Of a stretch of 64,000 bases of DNA, positions 45,879-54,799 are shown in pieces. Made by a program: the position numbers and the translations under genes. The stretch's first letter is position 1. Each line of letters begins with the position of its first letter. The DNA is from Candidatus Tisiphia endosymbiont of Nemotelus nigrinus (GTDB lineage Bacteria > Pseudomonadota > Alphaproteobacteria > Rickettsiales > Rickettsiaceae), in NCBI RefSeq assembly GCF_964026475.1, contig NZ_OZ032151.1, positions 124,001-188,000 of the forward strand, read 5' to 3'. The notes beneath the pieces were generated by a model, which saw only the letters and a program-made list of their open reading frames with translations, made no database searches and had not been told where the DNA came from.

Positions 45879-46547
45879 ATGGAAGAAGACAACAAAAAAC
45901 CAAAGGACTCTAGAAAGTTAGCAGACCAAATTAAGGATGCGTTAGTAGGTATCACTAATGAGGATGAACTTAGCTCCGATGAGGCGATGGAAATTTTCAA
46001 TGAGTTAAGTGCAAACGATGCTTTCGAACAAGAGATAGAACAAATATTAGCTTGTCTTAATGAGCAAACAATGGATCTGACAAAATTACAGACACAGATT
46101 ATCATATTAATACAAAAATATTTGGGCAAACTCAATAATAAGAAATTAAATCTTAAAATTGATGAAAAACTTATCAGTAAGAATATTGCTGAAGTAAGTA
46201 GTTACTTGATGCAACAACATTCGCTATTGGTAAAAGAAGCTAACCGAGGGTTGATAAAATCAAAAGATAATTTACAAGGTATAAGCAAGCAATCTAGATT
46301 GGAAGCAAGACGTTTAGTTAAAAATTTTGCTTTATATCAAGTTTATAAGTTTATGAATCCTAAAAGAATAGCTGGAGAAACAAAAAAAGAAAATTTTGCT
46401 TATAATATGATTAAAGGCGGGATAGATTTAGCCAAACAATATGAAGGCGGATCAAAAAGTGATGTCAAATCATATTCTCCAGAATTTATCAAAAAATTAA
46501 ACCAGGCTCATCAGAAATTTAAGAGTGGTGGGAAGACAATTTATTGA
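45879..46547 (+). CDS. Uncharacterised Rickettsiales protein upstream of recF
   Basis: A 222-residue mainly helical, charged, soluble protein: acidic N-terminus (MEEDNKKPKDSRKLADQ), helical centre (KLQTQIIILIQKYLGKL) and basic C-terminal third (SRLEARRLVKNFALYQ). The family appears to be confined to this order, and no function is known to me. A good ribosome site (AGGAGG) precedes the ATG, and the stop overlaps the recF TTG start, so it is cotranslated with recF. Confidence 0.75.
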   Translation: MEEDNKKPKDSRKLADQIKDALVGITNEDELSSDEAMEIFNELSANDAFEQEIEQILACLNEQTMDLTKLQTQIIILIQKYLGKLNNKKLNLKIDEKLISKNIAEVSSYLMQQHSLLVKEANRGLIKSKDNLQGISKQSRLEARRLVKNFALYQVYKFMNPKRIAGETKKENFAYNMIKGGIDLAKQYEGGSKSDVKSYSPEFIKKLNQAHQKFKSGGKTIY

Positions 46548-47629
46548 TTAATAACATTTACTTACAAAAATTAAAACTACTAAATTACCGTAATTTTCAG
46601 GATTTAGAGATTAACACTGGTAATAACCCTATTATATTAATAGGAGAAAATGGTAGTGGCAAAACTAACATTCTAGAATCAATATCACTATTTTCACCTG
46701 GTAGAGGTTTAAGATCAGCCAAATTAGATGATATTTGTCAAAGAGGGGTAGATCATTGTTCGGTTTATGGGCTATTGCATAGTAAACTTGGCTTAGCTGA
46801 AATTTTAACAAATGTAAAACGTCAATCTAATAGGCGATTTACAGAGTTTAACGGTGTTAAAATACAAAATAATGAACTGAGCAAGTTTTCTGCTATGGTT
46901 TGGCTTACTCCCCAAATGGATGGTATTTTTTCTTCCGGTATTAGTGATAGACGTAAATTCTTTGACAGGATTGTTTATAATTTTAACCCATCTCATGCAG
47001 AAATAGTTACTAAATATGAATATTATATGCATGAACGCAGTAAAATCCTATTACAAGAGCAAGTTGATACAAATTGGCTTGGAGTAATTGAGGAAAAAAT
47101 GGCAGAATTATCGGTTGAGATCGCTATTAACAGGTTGAAAATTTTAGAACATATTCAAAAAACTATTGATGATTTGGATAATGAGTTCCCTAAAGCTATT
47201 TTATCAATTAATGGAGTTGTAGAAGAAAAAATATCAAAAAATTATGCTATAGATATTGATTTTATAAAAAAAGAATTAGTGGGATGTCGTATTCGTGATA
47301 GAATGTCTAATCGTACTAATTTTGGAGTTCATAAAAGTGATTTTATAGTTATTCATAAAGAAAAAAATGCCCTAACTAAACACTGTTCTACCGGTGAACA
47401 GAAGGCTGTGCTCATTGCAATAATACTTGCCCAAGTTAATTATGCTATTAAAGAAAATATCGCTATGCCTATTTTACTGTTAGATGAGGTTTTTGTCCAT
47501 CTTGATAAAAAAAGGAGAGAATATTTGATTGATCTTTTTCTAGAATTAGGATTACAACTATGGGTAACTGCCACTGACTTAAATGGTATAGAGTCTTTAA
47601 CAAAAAAAGCAGAGTTAATAAAATTATAG
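46544..47629 (+). CDS. recF: DNA replication and repair protein RecF
   Basis: SMC-like ATPase that helps load RecA at gaps. Walker A GENGSGKTNILESIS near residue 34, signature CSTGEQKAVLIAIILAQ near 280, Walker B PILLLDEVFVHLD. It starts at a TTG overlapping the upstream stop (TTGA). Length 361, normal. Confidence 0.96.
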   Translation: MINNIYLQKLKLLNYRNFQDLEINTGNNPIILIGENGSGKTNILESISLFSPGRGLRSAKLDDICQRGVDHCSVYGLLHSKLGLAEILTNVKRQSNRRFTEFNGVKIQNNELSKFSAMVWLTPQMDGIFSSGISDRRKFFDRIVYNFNPSHAEIVTKYEYYMHERSKILLQEQVDTNWLGVIEEKMAELSVEIAINRLKILEHIQKTIDDLDNEFPKAILSINGVVEEKISKNYAIDIDFIKKELVGCRIRDRMSNRTNFGVHKSDFIVIHKEKNALTKHCSTGEQKAVLIAIILAQVNYAIKENIAMPILLLDEVFVHLDKKRREYLIDLFLELGLQLWVTATDLNGIESLTKKAELIKL

Positions 47630-47647
47630 AGTATAATTAAATTTTTC

Positions 47648-48685
47648 TTATTTAATTTTTAGGCAATGCTTTAAAATTTGATCGCGGCGTTCTAATATAG
47701 CATTGAGATAAGAATTATTTAAAAAATCAGAACCTTTCGCTGCTATAAAAATTTTCCTAAGAGTAGGTAAGTCTAAATTTTTTATAGCTTTTATAGTGTC
47801 GTTATAACATTGCTTTGGATAAGATATTATAAAACTTTTATCAAATGCATGATACTGACGCCATATGCTATTTTGATAAATAACAAATCTAAGAGGTTGG
47901 TTATAAGACTTAAAGCTTTTATAAAACGTATAAGGTACTTGATTTTTTAATCTTTGTTTTAGATTTTCTTCATTAGGTATATCAATGGTCTCGGCTTTAT
48001 CAAAAGGAAATGGTTTATCATAATCATTGGTATTTAGCTTGTCACTATATAACACTCTAACAAAAGGTAGCTCTCCAAGTTTAACGTGTTGGCGATTACG
48101 AATACCAGAATTATCTATTGCAATAAAATATGTTTTCTTAGGATCCTTAAATATCAACAAATTATGTGGTCCAGAATCCCATTGTCCGAAAATGAAGTAA
48201 AAAGTTTGTAGGTTATTTTGATCGAGTATGGAAACCTCTTGCAGAGCTTTTTCATACTCTCCAGGTGCTAAAGGATCAATTTCAGTATCAATGTATAGTT
48301 GCAAGGAGCCTGTCATACCATTGATTTTACGCATCACTGTTGGAGGAACATAAGGAAAGCCTAAAACTAGAGAAGCTTGATAGGCTGCTACTTCAGATTG
48401 GGCATCTCCCAAATCATCTGCTGGTAAATTTTTAAAGACAGCTTTTACCTGATTGTCTAAAGTAACTAAATAAACTTCTCCACCAAATTCTATTTTCTTG
48501 CCTTCTTCCATGAGAAATTCTTGCATAGGTTTGATATGGTGTACTTTAGATGTTTTAAGCAATTTTGAAATTTCGACTTTTCTCCATGTTTCCGGATGGT
48601 TAAATGGGCTGGCATATACAAAATGTGTAGTTAACAATGATAGAATTAAATAATAGCTGAGCAAGAATATTCTAAAAACTTTCAT
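47648..48685 (-). CDS. Predicted exported protein with kinase-like fold (Fam20/PI3K-like)
   Basis: A 345-residue protein with a clear Sec signal peptide (hydrophobic residues 7-22, cleavage after VYA near 25). The mature part shows the order of a divergent protein/lipid kinase: a strand with lysine (VKAVFK near 87), a helix glutamate (SEVAAYQASLVLG), VPPTVMRKINGMTGSLQLYI as the hinge region, a catalytic-loop-like WDSGPHNLLI near residue 172 and a metal-binding-like IAIDNSGI near 190. The VPPTV...GSLQ pattern is known from Fam20C/PI3K-like bacterial kinases. Substrate and site of action are unknown; periplasmic or secreted is expected. Fold assignment is inference. Confidence 0.65.
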   Translation of the reverse strand: MKVFRIFLLSYYLILSLLTTHFVYASPFNHPETWRKVEISKLLKTSKVHHIKPMQEFLMEEGKKIEFGGEVYLVTLDNQVKAVFKNLPADDLGDAQSEVAAYQASLVLGFPYVPPTVMRKINGMTGSLQLYIDTEIDPLAPGEYEKALQEVSILDQNNLQTFYFIFGQWDSGPHNLLIFKDPKKTYFIAIDNSGIRNRQHVKLGELPFVRVLYSDKLNTNDYDKPFPFDKAETIDIPNEENLKQRLKNQVPYTFYKSFKSYNQPLRFVIYQNSIWRQYHAFDKSFIISYPKQCYNDTIKAIKNLDLPTLRKIFIAAKGSDFLNNSYLNAILERRDQILKHCLKIK

Positions 48686-48702
48686 AATTTTATTATTTTA
48701 AA

Positions 48703-48911
48703 CCTCAATTCGATATAAGAATTAATAATTTTTATATCGAATTGGCTTTGTTATAAGGAAAAATGCATTTTTGAAACGATTCTTCGAATGTATTTTAACT
48801 GATTTACGGTAATAATCTTATTTTTATATAGTATAAAAATAAGATTATTATCAAACTAATATTTAACAATGAGGGGGCAAACCGCTTTAATCCTGATTGT
48901 TTCTATTGTGG
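48703..48911. repeat. Triple-hairpin repeat, copy 2, with a nested hairpin
   Basis: It matches 4747-4899 in the first two hairpins (48706-48744 and about 48760-48798). The left arm of the third hairpin is replaced by a separate perfect 19-bp inverted repeat (48810-48828 and 48832-48850) before homology resumes at CAAACCGCTTTAATCCTGATTGT. It lies 17 bases upstream of the exported kinase-like gene, in the 433-base gap 48686-49118, which holds no gene. Confidence 0.8.
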
Positions 48912-48941
48912 CTCGCGATGACAGTTGTTCGTTCTTATAAC

Positions 48942-48981
48942 CTAGACACTTATATCTTTAAATTATGATATAAGTGTCTAG
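48942..48981. repeat. Perfect 15-bp inverted repeat (CTAGACACTTATATC)
   Basis: Arms CTAGACACTTATATC and its complement around a 10-base AT loop. The same hairpin, in the opposite orientation and lacking its first six bases, adjoins the IS110-family element at 54717-54751. Confidence 0.8.
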
Positions 48982-49118
48982 CACTACAGTTATAGACTGA
49001 ATAAATTATAGAAAATTTGAGGGTTTTCTTTACAATATGGTTTCTAGTTTTTGAAATCTACAACTGTAGTGTTAGGTTCATTGCTACAGCATAATTTCCT
49101 ATACTGAAAAAGCATAAC

Positions 49119-49559
49119 TTAAAATTTTCCAGTCGAACCAAATCCACCAAACCCTCTAGGTGTTTCATCTAACACATCCACCTCATCCCATAATATCTGT
49201 TCATATCTAGCAACAACCATCTGAGCAATTTTCATGCCACGTTCAATTACAAAATCTTTCTTAGCATGATTAATTAAAATTACCTTTATCTCTCCACGAT
49301 AGTCAGCATCAATTGTACCAGGCGAGTTTAGTACGGTAATATAATGCTTTAGTGCTAAACCTGATCTTGGTCTGATTTGAGCTTCTAAATGACTAGGCAA
49401 TGCTATACAAATTCCCGTGGGTACCAAATTTGCTTCTTGTGGTTTTATAGTTATTGGAGCAATATTTGCTGCTATTAGATCCATACCAGAACTATGCTGG
49501 GTAGCATAACTAGGCAACATATCTACAGAATGTTCTAATCTTTTAACTTTAATGTTCAT
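49119..49559 (-). CDS. dut: Deoxyuridine triphosphatase
   Basis: Trimeric dUTPase that removes dUTP and makes dUMP. Motifs: [18 protein letters not shown] near 65, [14 protein letters not shown] near 80, and the C-terminal GFGSTG lid. Length 146, normal. Confidence 0.96.
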   Translation of the reverse strand: MNIKVKRLEHSVDMLPSYATQHSSGMDLIAANIAPITIKPQEANLVPTGICIALPSHLEAQIRPRSGLALKHYITVLNSPGTIDADYRGEIKVILINHAKKDFVIERGMKIAQMVVARYEQILWDEVDVLDETPRGFGGFGSTGKF

Positions 49560-49739
49560 AAATATGATATTTTTTTAATTATATTGATCAGGTTGATTAA
49601 TTAAACTTCAGCTTTACTTAACTATAACACTTTAGAAACATTAACAGAACCTACCATTGGTGTTATAAATTTTGATATTTGATAGTATAGAAGATTGTAT
49701 TATTTGTCAATTTACAAAATAAATATATACTAACCATGG

Positions 49740-49789
49740 CGATTAGAGAGTAGACGTAATAGTTACCACTTAGGTCTACTCTCTAATCG
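49740..49789. terminator. 16-bp hairpin at the end of yidD
   Basis: CGATTAGAGAGTAGAC and its complement surround an 18-base loop; the right arm covers the yidD stop codon. It is well placed to terminate yidD (minus strand). A poly-T stretch is not evident. Confidence 0.6.
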
Positions 49790-50022
49790 TCCTGTTCTAT
49801 CTGATTAGGCACATGGTCACATCCCCCATGACAAAAAGGATTACACCTTATTATTCTCTTAATAAACAACCATAATCCTTTAATATTGCCATGTATCATT
49901 ATTGCCGACTTAGCATATTCTGAACATGATGGATAAAAACGGCAATTGACACCAAGTAGGGGAGAGATAAAAAATTGATAAAACCAAATAAATATAAGTA
50001 ATAAATTAAAGCGATGTTTCAT
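49783..50022 (-). CDS. yidD: Membrane protein insertion efficiency factor YidD
   Basis: A 79-residue peripheral inner-membrane protein helping the YidC/Sec pathway. The family signature is present: [24 protein letters not shown] and HGGCDHVPN. It is separated here from the rpmH-rnpA-yidC cluster and sits alone after nuoC. Confidence 0.93.
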   Translation of the reverse strand: MKHRFNLLLIFIWFYQFFISPLLGVNCRFYPSCSEYAKSAIMIHGNIKGLWLFIKRIIRCNPFCHGGCDHVPNQIEQDD

Positions 50023-50129
50023 TTTGATTATGTTTACCTAAAAATATGTTATAGCTAAAAACTCCTTGGCAATTATTTGATTATCCATAGATTTACGAAA
50101 TATTTTATCATGTTTTGGTCTGTCTGAAA

Positions 50130-50741
50130 TCATATATGTTTATTTGCTTTCTCATCCCCAGGTAATACATAATTCGGCCCTTTCCAACCTGATGAAAAAT
50201 CAAATTCTCTATATGGCTGATCAAGTTTAACTGGCTCATATACTACTTTTGCCAGAGTATCATCATATTTAACTTGCACGTAACCAGTTAATGGAAAATC
50301 TTTTCTAAGAGGGTGTCCAACAAAATCATAATCTGTTAGAATACGACGAATATCATGACTCCCAGCAAAATTCACTCCAAACATATCATATGCTTCACGT
50401 TCATACCAGCAAGCAGCACTAAAGATTTTGGTAACTGAAGGAATTATATCATTTTCTCCAACCTCAACTTTAACTAATATACGTTTATTTAATTTAAGAC
50501 TTAGTAAATTATATACCACTTCAAACCGTCTAGAACGGTTCAAGAAATCGGCAGCAAACAAATCTGTCAACACAGTAAAACGTAAATCCTCAGATTGCTT
50601 AATTAACGATAAAAATGATACCAGACTTTCTATAGTAGATTTATATGCAGAAAAATGTATATTTGAACCATTTAACTGTACAGGTAATACAGTTATCTCA
50701 AGTCCTTGATTTTTTATTAAATTATCAATAATCGCTTCCAT
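50130..50741 (-). CDS. nuoC: NADH-quinone oxidoreductase subunit C
   Basis: Peripheral-arm subunit of complex I (30-kDa type). It has ERE-type ACWYEREAYDMFGVNFAGSHDIRRILTDYDFVGHPLRKDFPLTG, quoted as blocks near residues 118-160: YEREAYDMFG, RRILTDYDF and GHPLRKDFPL. Length 203. The ATG at 50741 follows the nuoB stop by one base; a GTG at 50750 would overlap. nuoD, its normal next neighbour, is absent. Confidence 0.95.
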   Translation of the reverse strand: MEAIIDNLIKNQGLEITVLPVQLNGSNIHFSAYKSTIESLVSFLSLIKQSEDLRFTVLTDLFAADFLNRSRRFEVVYNLLSLKLNKRILVKVEVGENDIIPSVTKIFSAACWYEREAYDMFGVNFAGSHDIRRILTDYDFVGHPLRKDFPLTGYVQVKYDDTLAKVVYEPVKLDQPYREFDFSSGWKGPNYVLPGDEKANKHI

Positions 50742-50742
50742 A

Positions 50743-51264
50743 TTATACACTAATATTCTTAAATCTAGTAGTCCTTCTAATTTTCCTTTGTAGCTGCATT
50801 AAACCATAAATCAAAGCTTCAGCGGTCGGAGGGCAACCTGGTACATATACGTCTACCGGAACAATCTGATCACAGCCACGCACTACCGAGTAGGAATAGT
50901 GGTAATAACCACCACCATTGGCACAACTTCCCATTGACAGAACCCATTTAGGCTCAGTCATTTGGTCATAAACTTTTCTAAGAGCCGGAGCCATCTTATT
51001 GGTTAAGGTTCCTGCAACTATCATTAGATCAGATTGACGTGGACTAGGTCTAAATAACATACCAAAACGATCCATATCGTAACGGCTAGAAGCAGCTTGC
51101 ATCATTTCTACTGCACAGCAAGCAAGACCAAAACTCATAGGCCAAAGCGAATTAGATCTAGCCCAGCCTAGCAAATCATCAAGTTTAGTTATCAAGAAGC
51201 CCCGATTTGAGATTTCTTCTGCAAGTAGCTTATCTTGATCATATAAATCTATTTCTGCTTTCAT
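50743..51264 (-). CDS. nuoB: NADH-quinone oxidoreductase subunit B
   Basis: Iron-sulfur subunit carrying cluster N2 next to the quinone site. The ligands are visible: [10 protein letters not shown] near residue 45 (two adjacent Cys), [11 protein letters not shown] and [11 protein letters not shown]. Length 173, normal. Four bases separate it from nuoA and one from nuoC. Confidence 0.97.
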   Translation of the reverse strand: MKAEIDLYDQDKLLAEEISNRGFLITKLDDLLGWARSNSLWPMSFGLACCAVEMMQAASSRYDMDRFGMLFRPSPRQSDLMIVAGTLTNKMAPALRKVYDQMTEPKWVLSMGSCANGGGYYHYSYSVVRGCDQIVPVDVYVPGCPPTAEALIYGLMQLQRKIRRTTRFKNISV

Positions 51265-51268
51265 GTCA

Positions 51269-51643
51269 TTATTCCCAATCTAAGGCTCCTTTTTTCCATT
51301 CATATATAAAACCAACAGTAAGTACGAATAAGAAAAACATCATTGAAAAAAAACCAAATTTACCAATTTTTCCAAGAGTAATAGCCCATGGCATCAAAAA
51401 GGCTACTTCTAAGTCAAAAATAATAAATAAAATAGCTACTAGATAAAAACGTACGTCAAATTTACTTCTAGCATCGCTAAAAGGTTCAAACCCGCATTCG
51501 TAACTATCCAACTTAGCTTTATTATATTTTCGAGGACTCAATAGTCTCGGTAATGTAACTATTATCAACGACAAAACTACTGCTATAGCAAAAAATACCG
51601 CTATAGGCAAATATTCCTGTAATATATGTGATGTTTCCAACAT
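51269..51643 (-). CDS. nuoA: NADH-quinone oxidoreductase subunit A
   Basis: Three-helix membrane subunit of complex I. It contains the family loop [18 protein letters not shown] and the helix [19 protein letters not shown] with its conserved acidic residues. Length 124. First gene of the nuoABC group; the O-antigen ligase gene ends 29 bases upstream on the same strand, so it may be read through. Confidence 0.96.
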   Translation of the reverse strand: MLETSHILQEYLPIAVFFAIAVVLSLIIVTLPRLLSPRKYNKAKLDSYECGFEPFSDARSKFDVRFYLVAILFIIFDLEVAFLMPWAITLGKIGKFGFFSMMFFLFVLTVGFIYEWKKGALDWE

Positions 51644-51671
51644 TAGTAATTACCTTATAATATAGGTGCTG

Positions 51672-52961
51672 TTATCTATTTGTCGTTGCTCGACGTAATA
51701 GTAATTTAAGCAAAATAACTGCCCCAAAAGCACTGCAAACCCACCATATTTGCCAAATATTAAATGAAATCATACCTATTATATAATAATTTATAAAGCA
51801 AGCATAGGCAACAGACTTGTAATTTAACGTATCTATATCCATCTCCTCACCAGTTAAATTCATCTTAGCACTTTTATGAGACTGCACTAAGCTTATATTA
51901 CTAATTTTTTGAATATATTTATAAATTAAAGATAAAAATAGTATAAAACCTATTAAGCCCGTCTCAAATAAAATTTGCATTATATTATTATGTGGATGTA
52001 GAGGAAAGGGTGACCAAGTCCATTGGTGATAGCTAACCATTTGTTCTTTATCAACTTTAAAATTTCTTGAAGAAGCAAATCCATGACCTAAAATTGGTTT
52101 TTTGATAATTTGCTTGGCAACAAAATGCCAAATAAACACACGATGCTTGGCAGAATCTGGTAAAAACTTAGCATAATGCTCTGATGCATAATATGGTTGT
52201 ATTTTATAGGAAATTATCGGCATCATTATTGAACCGGTAAGCATAGCCAAGGTAAATAATTTCAAAAAAATAGATTGTAGAGATTTGGATGCTAACAATC
52301 TATTTGTTAAAAATACTAACCCACCTATGGCAAATGCTAAAAAGCTTGCCAAACTATCAGAGATAGATAATAAATAAAAAATTAATAGATAATATATTAG
52401 TGCTAATAGATATTTATGATATAGTATCAATATAGCAATAAGTAGCCAGGAAAGAACCGATAATAAAGAACAGCCACGATCAAGAAGGAATAAAAAGAAC
52501 TTACCGGAAGATTTTGGCTGGAAAGTAGTGCGGAAAGCTTCTGTTATAATACCATGAGAAGAGTATTCTACAAAGAATAGAGCAATTGCCAGCATTATTC
52601 CTATAATAAAATATATTTTTATTTTGGTTACATTGATAGGTAATTTGTCAATATGGCTATTTACGATAAATCCTATTAAAGCAATCAAAAAAACTTGTAG
52701 ATAATTAAGTAAAGAAGAGGGATAGTTGAGTGAATAAAAATTTGTTATAAGACACCAAAGACAAAATAGTAATTCCAATTTCCAATTGGATAGCAAAGTT
52801 TTTTTAATAGTGGCATATTGCAAATTAATAAATATTTTATCTGATAAAGCAATTAATATAGTTAATAACCAAATAGGAACTATCACTGCCGCAGAAAAAC
52901 CAGCAATTAATCCAACTGCTGGAAATAGCGTTACTAAAATATAAAACAGAGATTGTATCAT
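51672..52961 (-). CDS. O-antigen ligase family (WaaL/Wzy-like) membrane protein
   Basis: A 429-residue polytopic membrane protein with about eleven hydrophobic segments. The hallmark periplasmic loop is present: SYHQWTWSPFPLHPHNNIM then LFETGLIGFILF, with the His-Asn pair of Wzy_C proteins. It could join O-antigen to lipid A core or polymerise repeats. It lies 12 bases after the DUF2155 gene. Confidence 0.87.
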   Translation of the reverse strand: MIQSLFYILVTLFPAVGLIAGFSAAVIVPIWLLTILIALSDKIFINLQYATIKKTLLSNWKLELLFCLWCLITNFYSLNYPSSLLNYLQVFLIALIGFIVNSHIDKLPINVTKIKIYFIIGIMLAIALFFVEYSSHGIITEAFRTTFQPKSSGKFFLFLLDRGCSLLSVLSWLLIAILILYHKYLLALIYYLLIFYLLSISDSLASFLAFAIGGLVFLTNRLLASKSLQSIFLKLFTLAMLTGSIMMPIISYKIQPYYASEHYAKFLPDSAKHRVFIWHFVAKQIIKKPILGHGFASSRNFKVDKEQMVSYHQWTWSPFPLHPHNNIMQILFETGLIGFILFLSLIYKYIQKISNISLVQSHKSAKMNLTGEEMDIDTLNYKSVAYACFINYYIIGMISFNIWQIWWVCSAFGAVILLKLLLRRATTNR

Positions 52962-52973
52962 TCTTAAATATCC

Positions 52974-53468
52974 TTATAAACAATCTTTAGCAAAAATTTC
53001 ATAAATTGGGTGTTCAAAGGTGGAGACTGAAATGCTTGATAAGATAAGCCATCCTTGAAAAATTAACATAGGGTCTTCATCAATCTTATGCTCTATAATG
53101 GTTAATAGCATATAATTATCGCCATTGTAAGGATCAAGGTTTTTTATGCATTTATGAAGTTTAATTTGAATATTACCAAAATATTGTGGTTCATTAGGCT
53201 TTAATAACATCTCCTTTGATGTTGCGGTAATTTTATTTAAAGCAATAATCTTAGCTAAAGTGCAAGTTTTTAATTCTGAATTTTCAGCATTATTTGGTAT
53301 ACTGGATAAGTTGTTGTCTTTAATTTCTAACTTGTTACTATCTTCATCGGTAGTATCAAAAAATTCTATATTTTGGACAGTATCTTCGGCTTGTCCATAA
53401 GGAGAAAGAACGCATAAAAACCCCATTATACTGGAAAATATGAGGTGTTTCATCAATTTCTGTAGCAT
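52974..53468 (-). CDS. DUF2155 family exported protein
   Basis: A 164-residue protein with an N-terminal signal (MKHLIFSSIMGFLCVL, cleavage after GQA), a low-complexity linker of about 45 acidic/Asn residues, and the alphaproteobacterial DUF2155 domain: ALNKITATSKEMLL, FGNIQIKLHKC and FQGWLILSS...EHPIYEIFAKDC. Two cysteines (HKC and KDC) probably form a disulfide. Function unknown; in other alphaproteobacteria it also sits near nuo or envelope genes. Confidence 0.85.
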   Translation of the reverse strand: MLQKLMKHLIFSSIMGFLCVLSPYGQAEDTVQNIEFFDTTDEDSNKLEIKDNNLSSIPNNAENSELKTCTLAKIIALNKITATSKEMLLKPNEPQYFGNIQIKLHKCIKNLDPYNGDNYMLLTIIEHKIDEDPMLIFQGWLILSSISVSTFEHPIYEIFAKDCL

Positions 53469-53526
53469 TCGAAAATAATAATTCTTTAAGTTATAACTTG
53501 GAACATACAGCTAACTAGATTAGACA

Positions 53527-53580
53527 CTGTTAACAAAGCTTATTTGATTGATGAATTAATCAAATAAGCTTTGTTAACAG
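53527..53580. repeat. 23-bp perfect inverted repeat at the IS110 edge
   Basis: CTGTTAACAAAGCTTATTTG forms the start of 23-bp perfect arms around an 8-base loop. One arm recurs at 55229-55250 (CACTGTTAACAAAGCTTATTT). It lies 44 bases after the transposase stop, so it may be part of the IS right end or a resident repeat used as target. Confidence 0.75.
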
Positions 53581-53624
53581 CAATTATCTTTTATCTAAAT
53601 TTTCAAAAAAATAAAAATATTTAT

Positions 53625-54575
53625 CTAAATAACAAAACAACGTTTTTGTTGAATAAGTTTATGGCATACTTCAAGTAGTTTACGCATGCATGCAACTATA
53701 GCAACCTTTTTAGGTTTAAAATTGTTAACAAGCCTATCATATAAAGCTTTCAAATATTGAAAACCATTTTTGACACCGTTTTTACCAGCCAATACCGCCA
53801 TATATAAAGCATATCGTGGTATTTTTCTGCCACCTCTAATAAATCTTCGTCCTTGCTTATTACCACTATCACGGGCATAAGGAGCTATCCCTACAATTGC
53901 TGACAATTCATTACTACTATAATTTTTATTCCCTAATTCAGGTAAAAAACTAATTAGTTTTTTAGCTACGCATTTACCAATACCAGGCACACTCTCTAAT
54001 ATTTTTACCTTCTCTTTCAACTCTTCTGACTCATCTATTACTTCACTTAATTTTTTATCAAGCTCAGCTATTTCATTCTGTAAAAATTTAATGAGCTTTT
54101 CTATACTCTTTTTATCAATACCATCAATACTATGATGTAGCCTCTTCTTTTCATTGCTAAGCATTAATACTAAATCTTCTCGCCTTTGCTGATATCTCTT
54201 CAAAGTATCGGATTCAACTTGATATAAATAATTAGCTGAAAGCTGCATCTTATCGCCATAATATGCTAATTTAAATGCGTCCTTCTTATCAGTTTTACAC
54301 AAATTCACCGATTTACTAAATGAATTAAAGCTATATGTATTGACTTTATGTACCTGTTGTTTATTATTATACAATTTTTGGCAAATATCCGCTTCATAAC
54401 CTCCAGTAGGTTCACATACTATTAGCTTAATTTCTTGTTCTTTTGTTAATTTTATCAGTTCTTCATGCCCTAACTTATCGTTGGAAAAACGATTATATAT
54501 CGGTTTATTGTTAGACTCATATAAACATATATCTAACCATTTTTTACTTACATCTAGACCTATTATTTTACTCAT
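53625..54575 (-). CDS. IS110-family DEDD transposase
   Basis: A 316-residue recombinase. The RuvC-like half has GLDVSKKWLDI (first Asp), CEPTGGYE (Glu) and the TDKKDAFKLA Asp pair. A coiled-coil linker follows, then the Tnp20 domain: LESVPGIGKCVA, IVGIAPYARDSGNKQGRR and FIRGGRKIPRYALYMA, which carries the serine region needed for strand exchange. The frame is intact and of normal length. Confidence 0.94.
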   Translation of the reverse strand: MSKIIGLDVSKKWLDICLYESNNKPIYNRFSNDKLGHEELIKLTKEQEIKLIVCEPTGGYEADICQKLYNNKQQVHKVNTYSFNSFSKSVNLCKTDKKDAFKLAYYGDKMQLSANYLYQVESDTLKRYQQRREDLVLMLSNEKKRLHHSIDGIDKKSIEKLIKFLQNEIAELDKKLSEVIDESEELKEKVKILESVPGIGKCVAKKLISFLPELGNKNYSSNELSAIVGIAPYARDSGNKQGRRFIRGGRKIPRYALYMAVLAGKNGVKNGFQYLKALYDRLVNNFKPKKVAIVACMRKLLEVCHKLIQQKRCFVI

Positions 54576-54576
54576 G

Positions 54577-54716
54577 ATATAATCTCCTTCATCTTATTGT
54601 GCAAGGCTGCTGTTTCCAGCACCTTCTGCAATTTGTTCAAAGCAAACTTTGTAAGAGGGTACTTATTCTGTTTACGACTATTTCAGTCCAGTGTCTATCA
54701 AGTCACCCTCTTACAA
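54577..54716 (-). ncRNA. Candidate bridge RNA in the IS110 left noncoding end
   Basis: IS110-group elements encode a bridge RNA in the noncoding end upstream of the transposase. Here that end is 140 bases and can fold: an outer stem pairs GTAAGAGGGT (about 54650) with ACCCTCTTAC (about 54705), and GGTGCTGGAAACAGCAGCC-like sequence (minus strand) makes an inner hairpin. Target and donor loops cannot be assigned by eye. This is inference from position and folding only. Confidence 0.4.
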
Positions 54717-54799
54717 TTACTTATATCATAATTTAAAGATATAAGTGTCTAGGCTCTTGATATTGTTATAAGTTCCTAAATGTCATGTCATGTATTGAT

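Larger units (their letters stand above)
53581..54716 (-). mobile_element. IS110-family insertion sequence
   Basis: It consists of an intact DEDD transposase (53625-54575) plus a 140-base upstream noncoding end. The outer limits are estimated: at 54717 a resident hairpin (copy of 48942-48981) is cut six bases short, which marks one edge; the other edge is placed next to the hairpin ending at 53580. IS110 elements lack conventional terminal inverted repeats, so the limits stay approximate. Confidence 0.75.
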
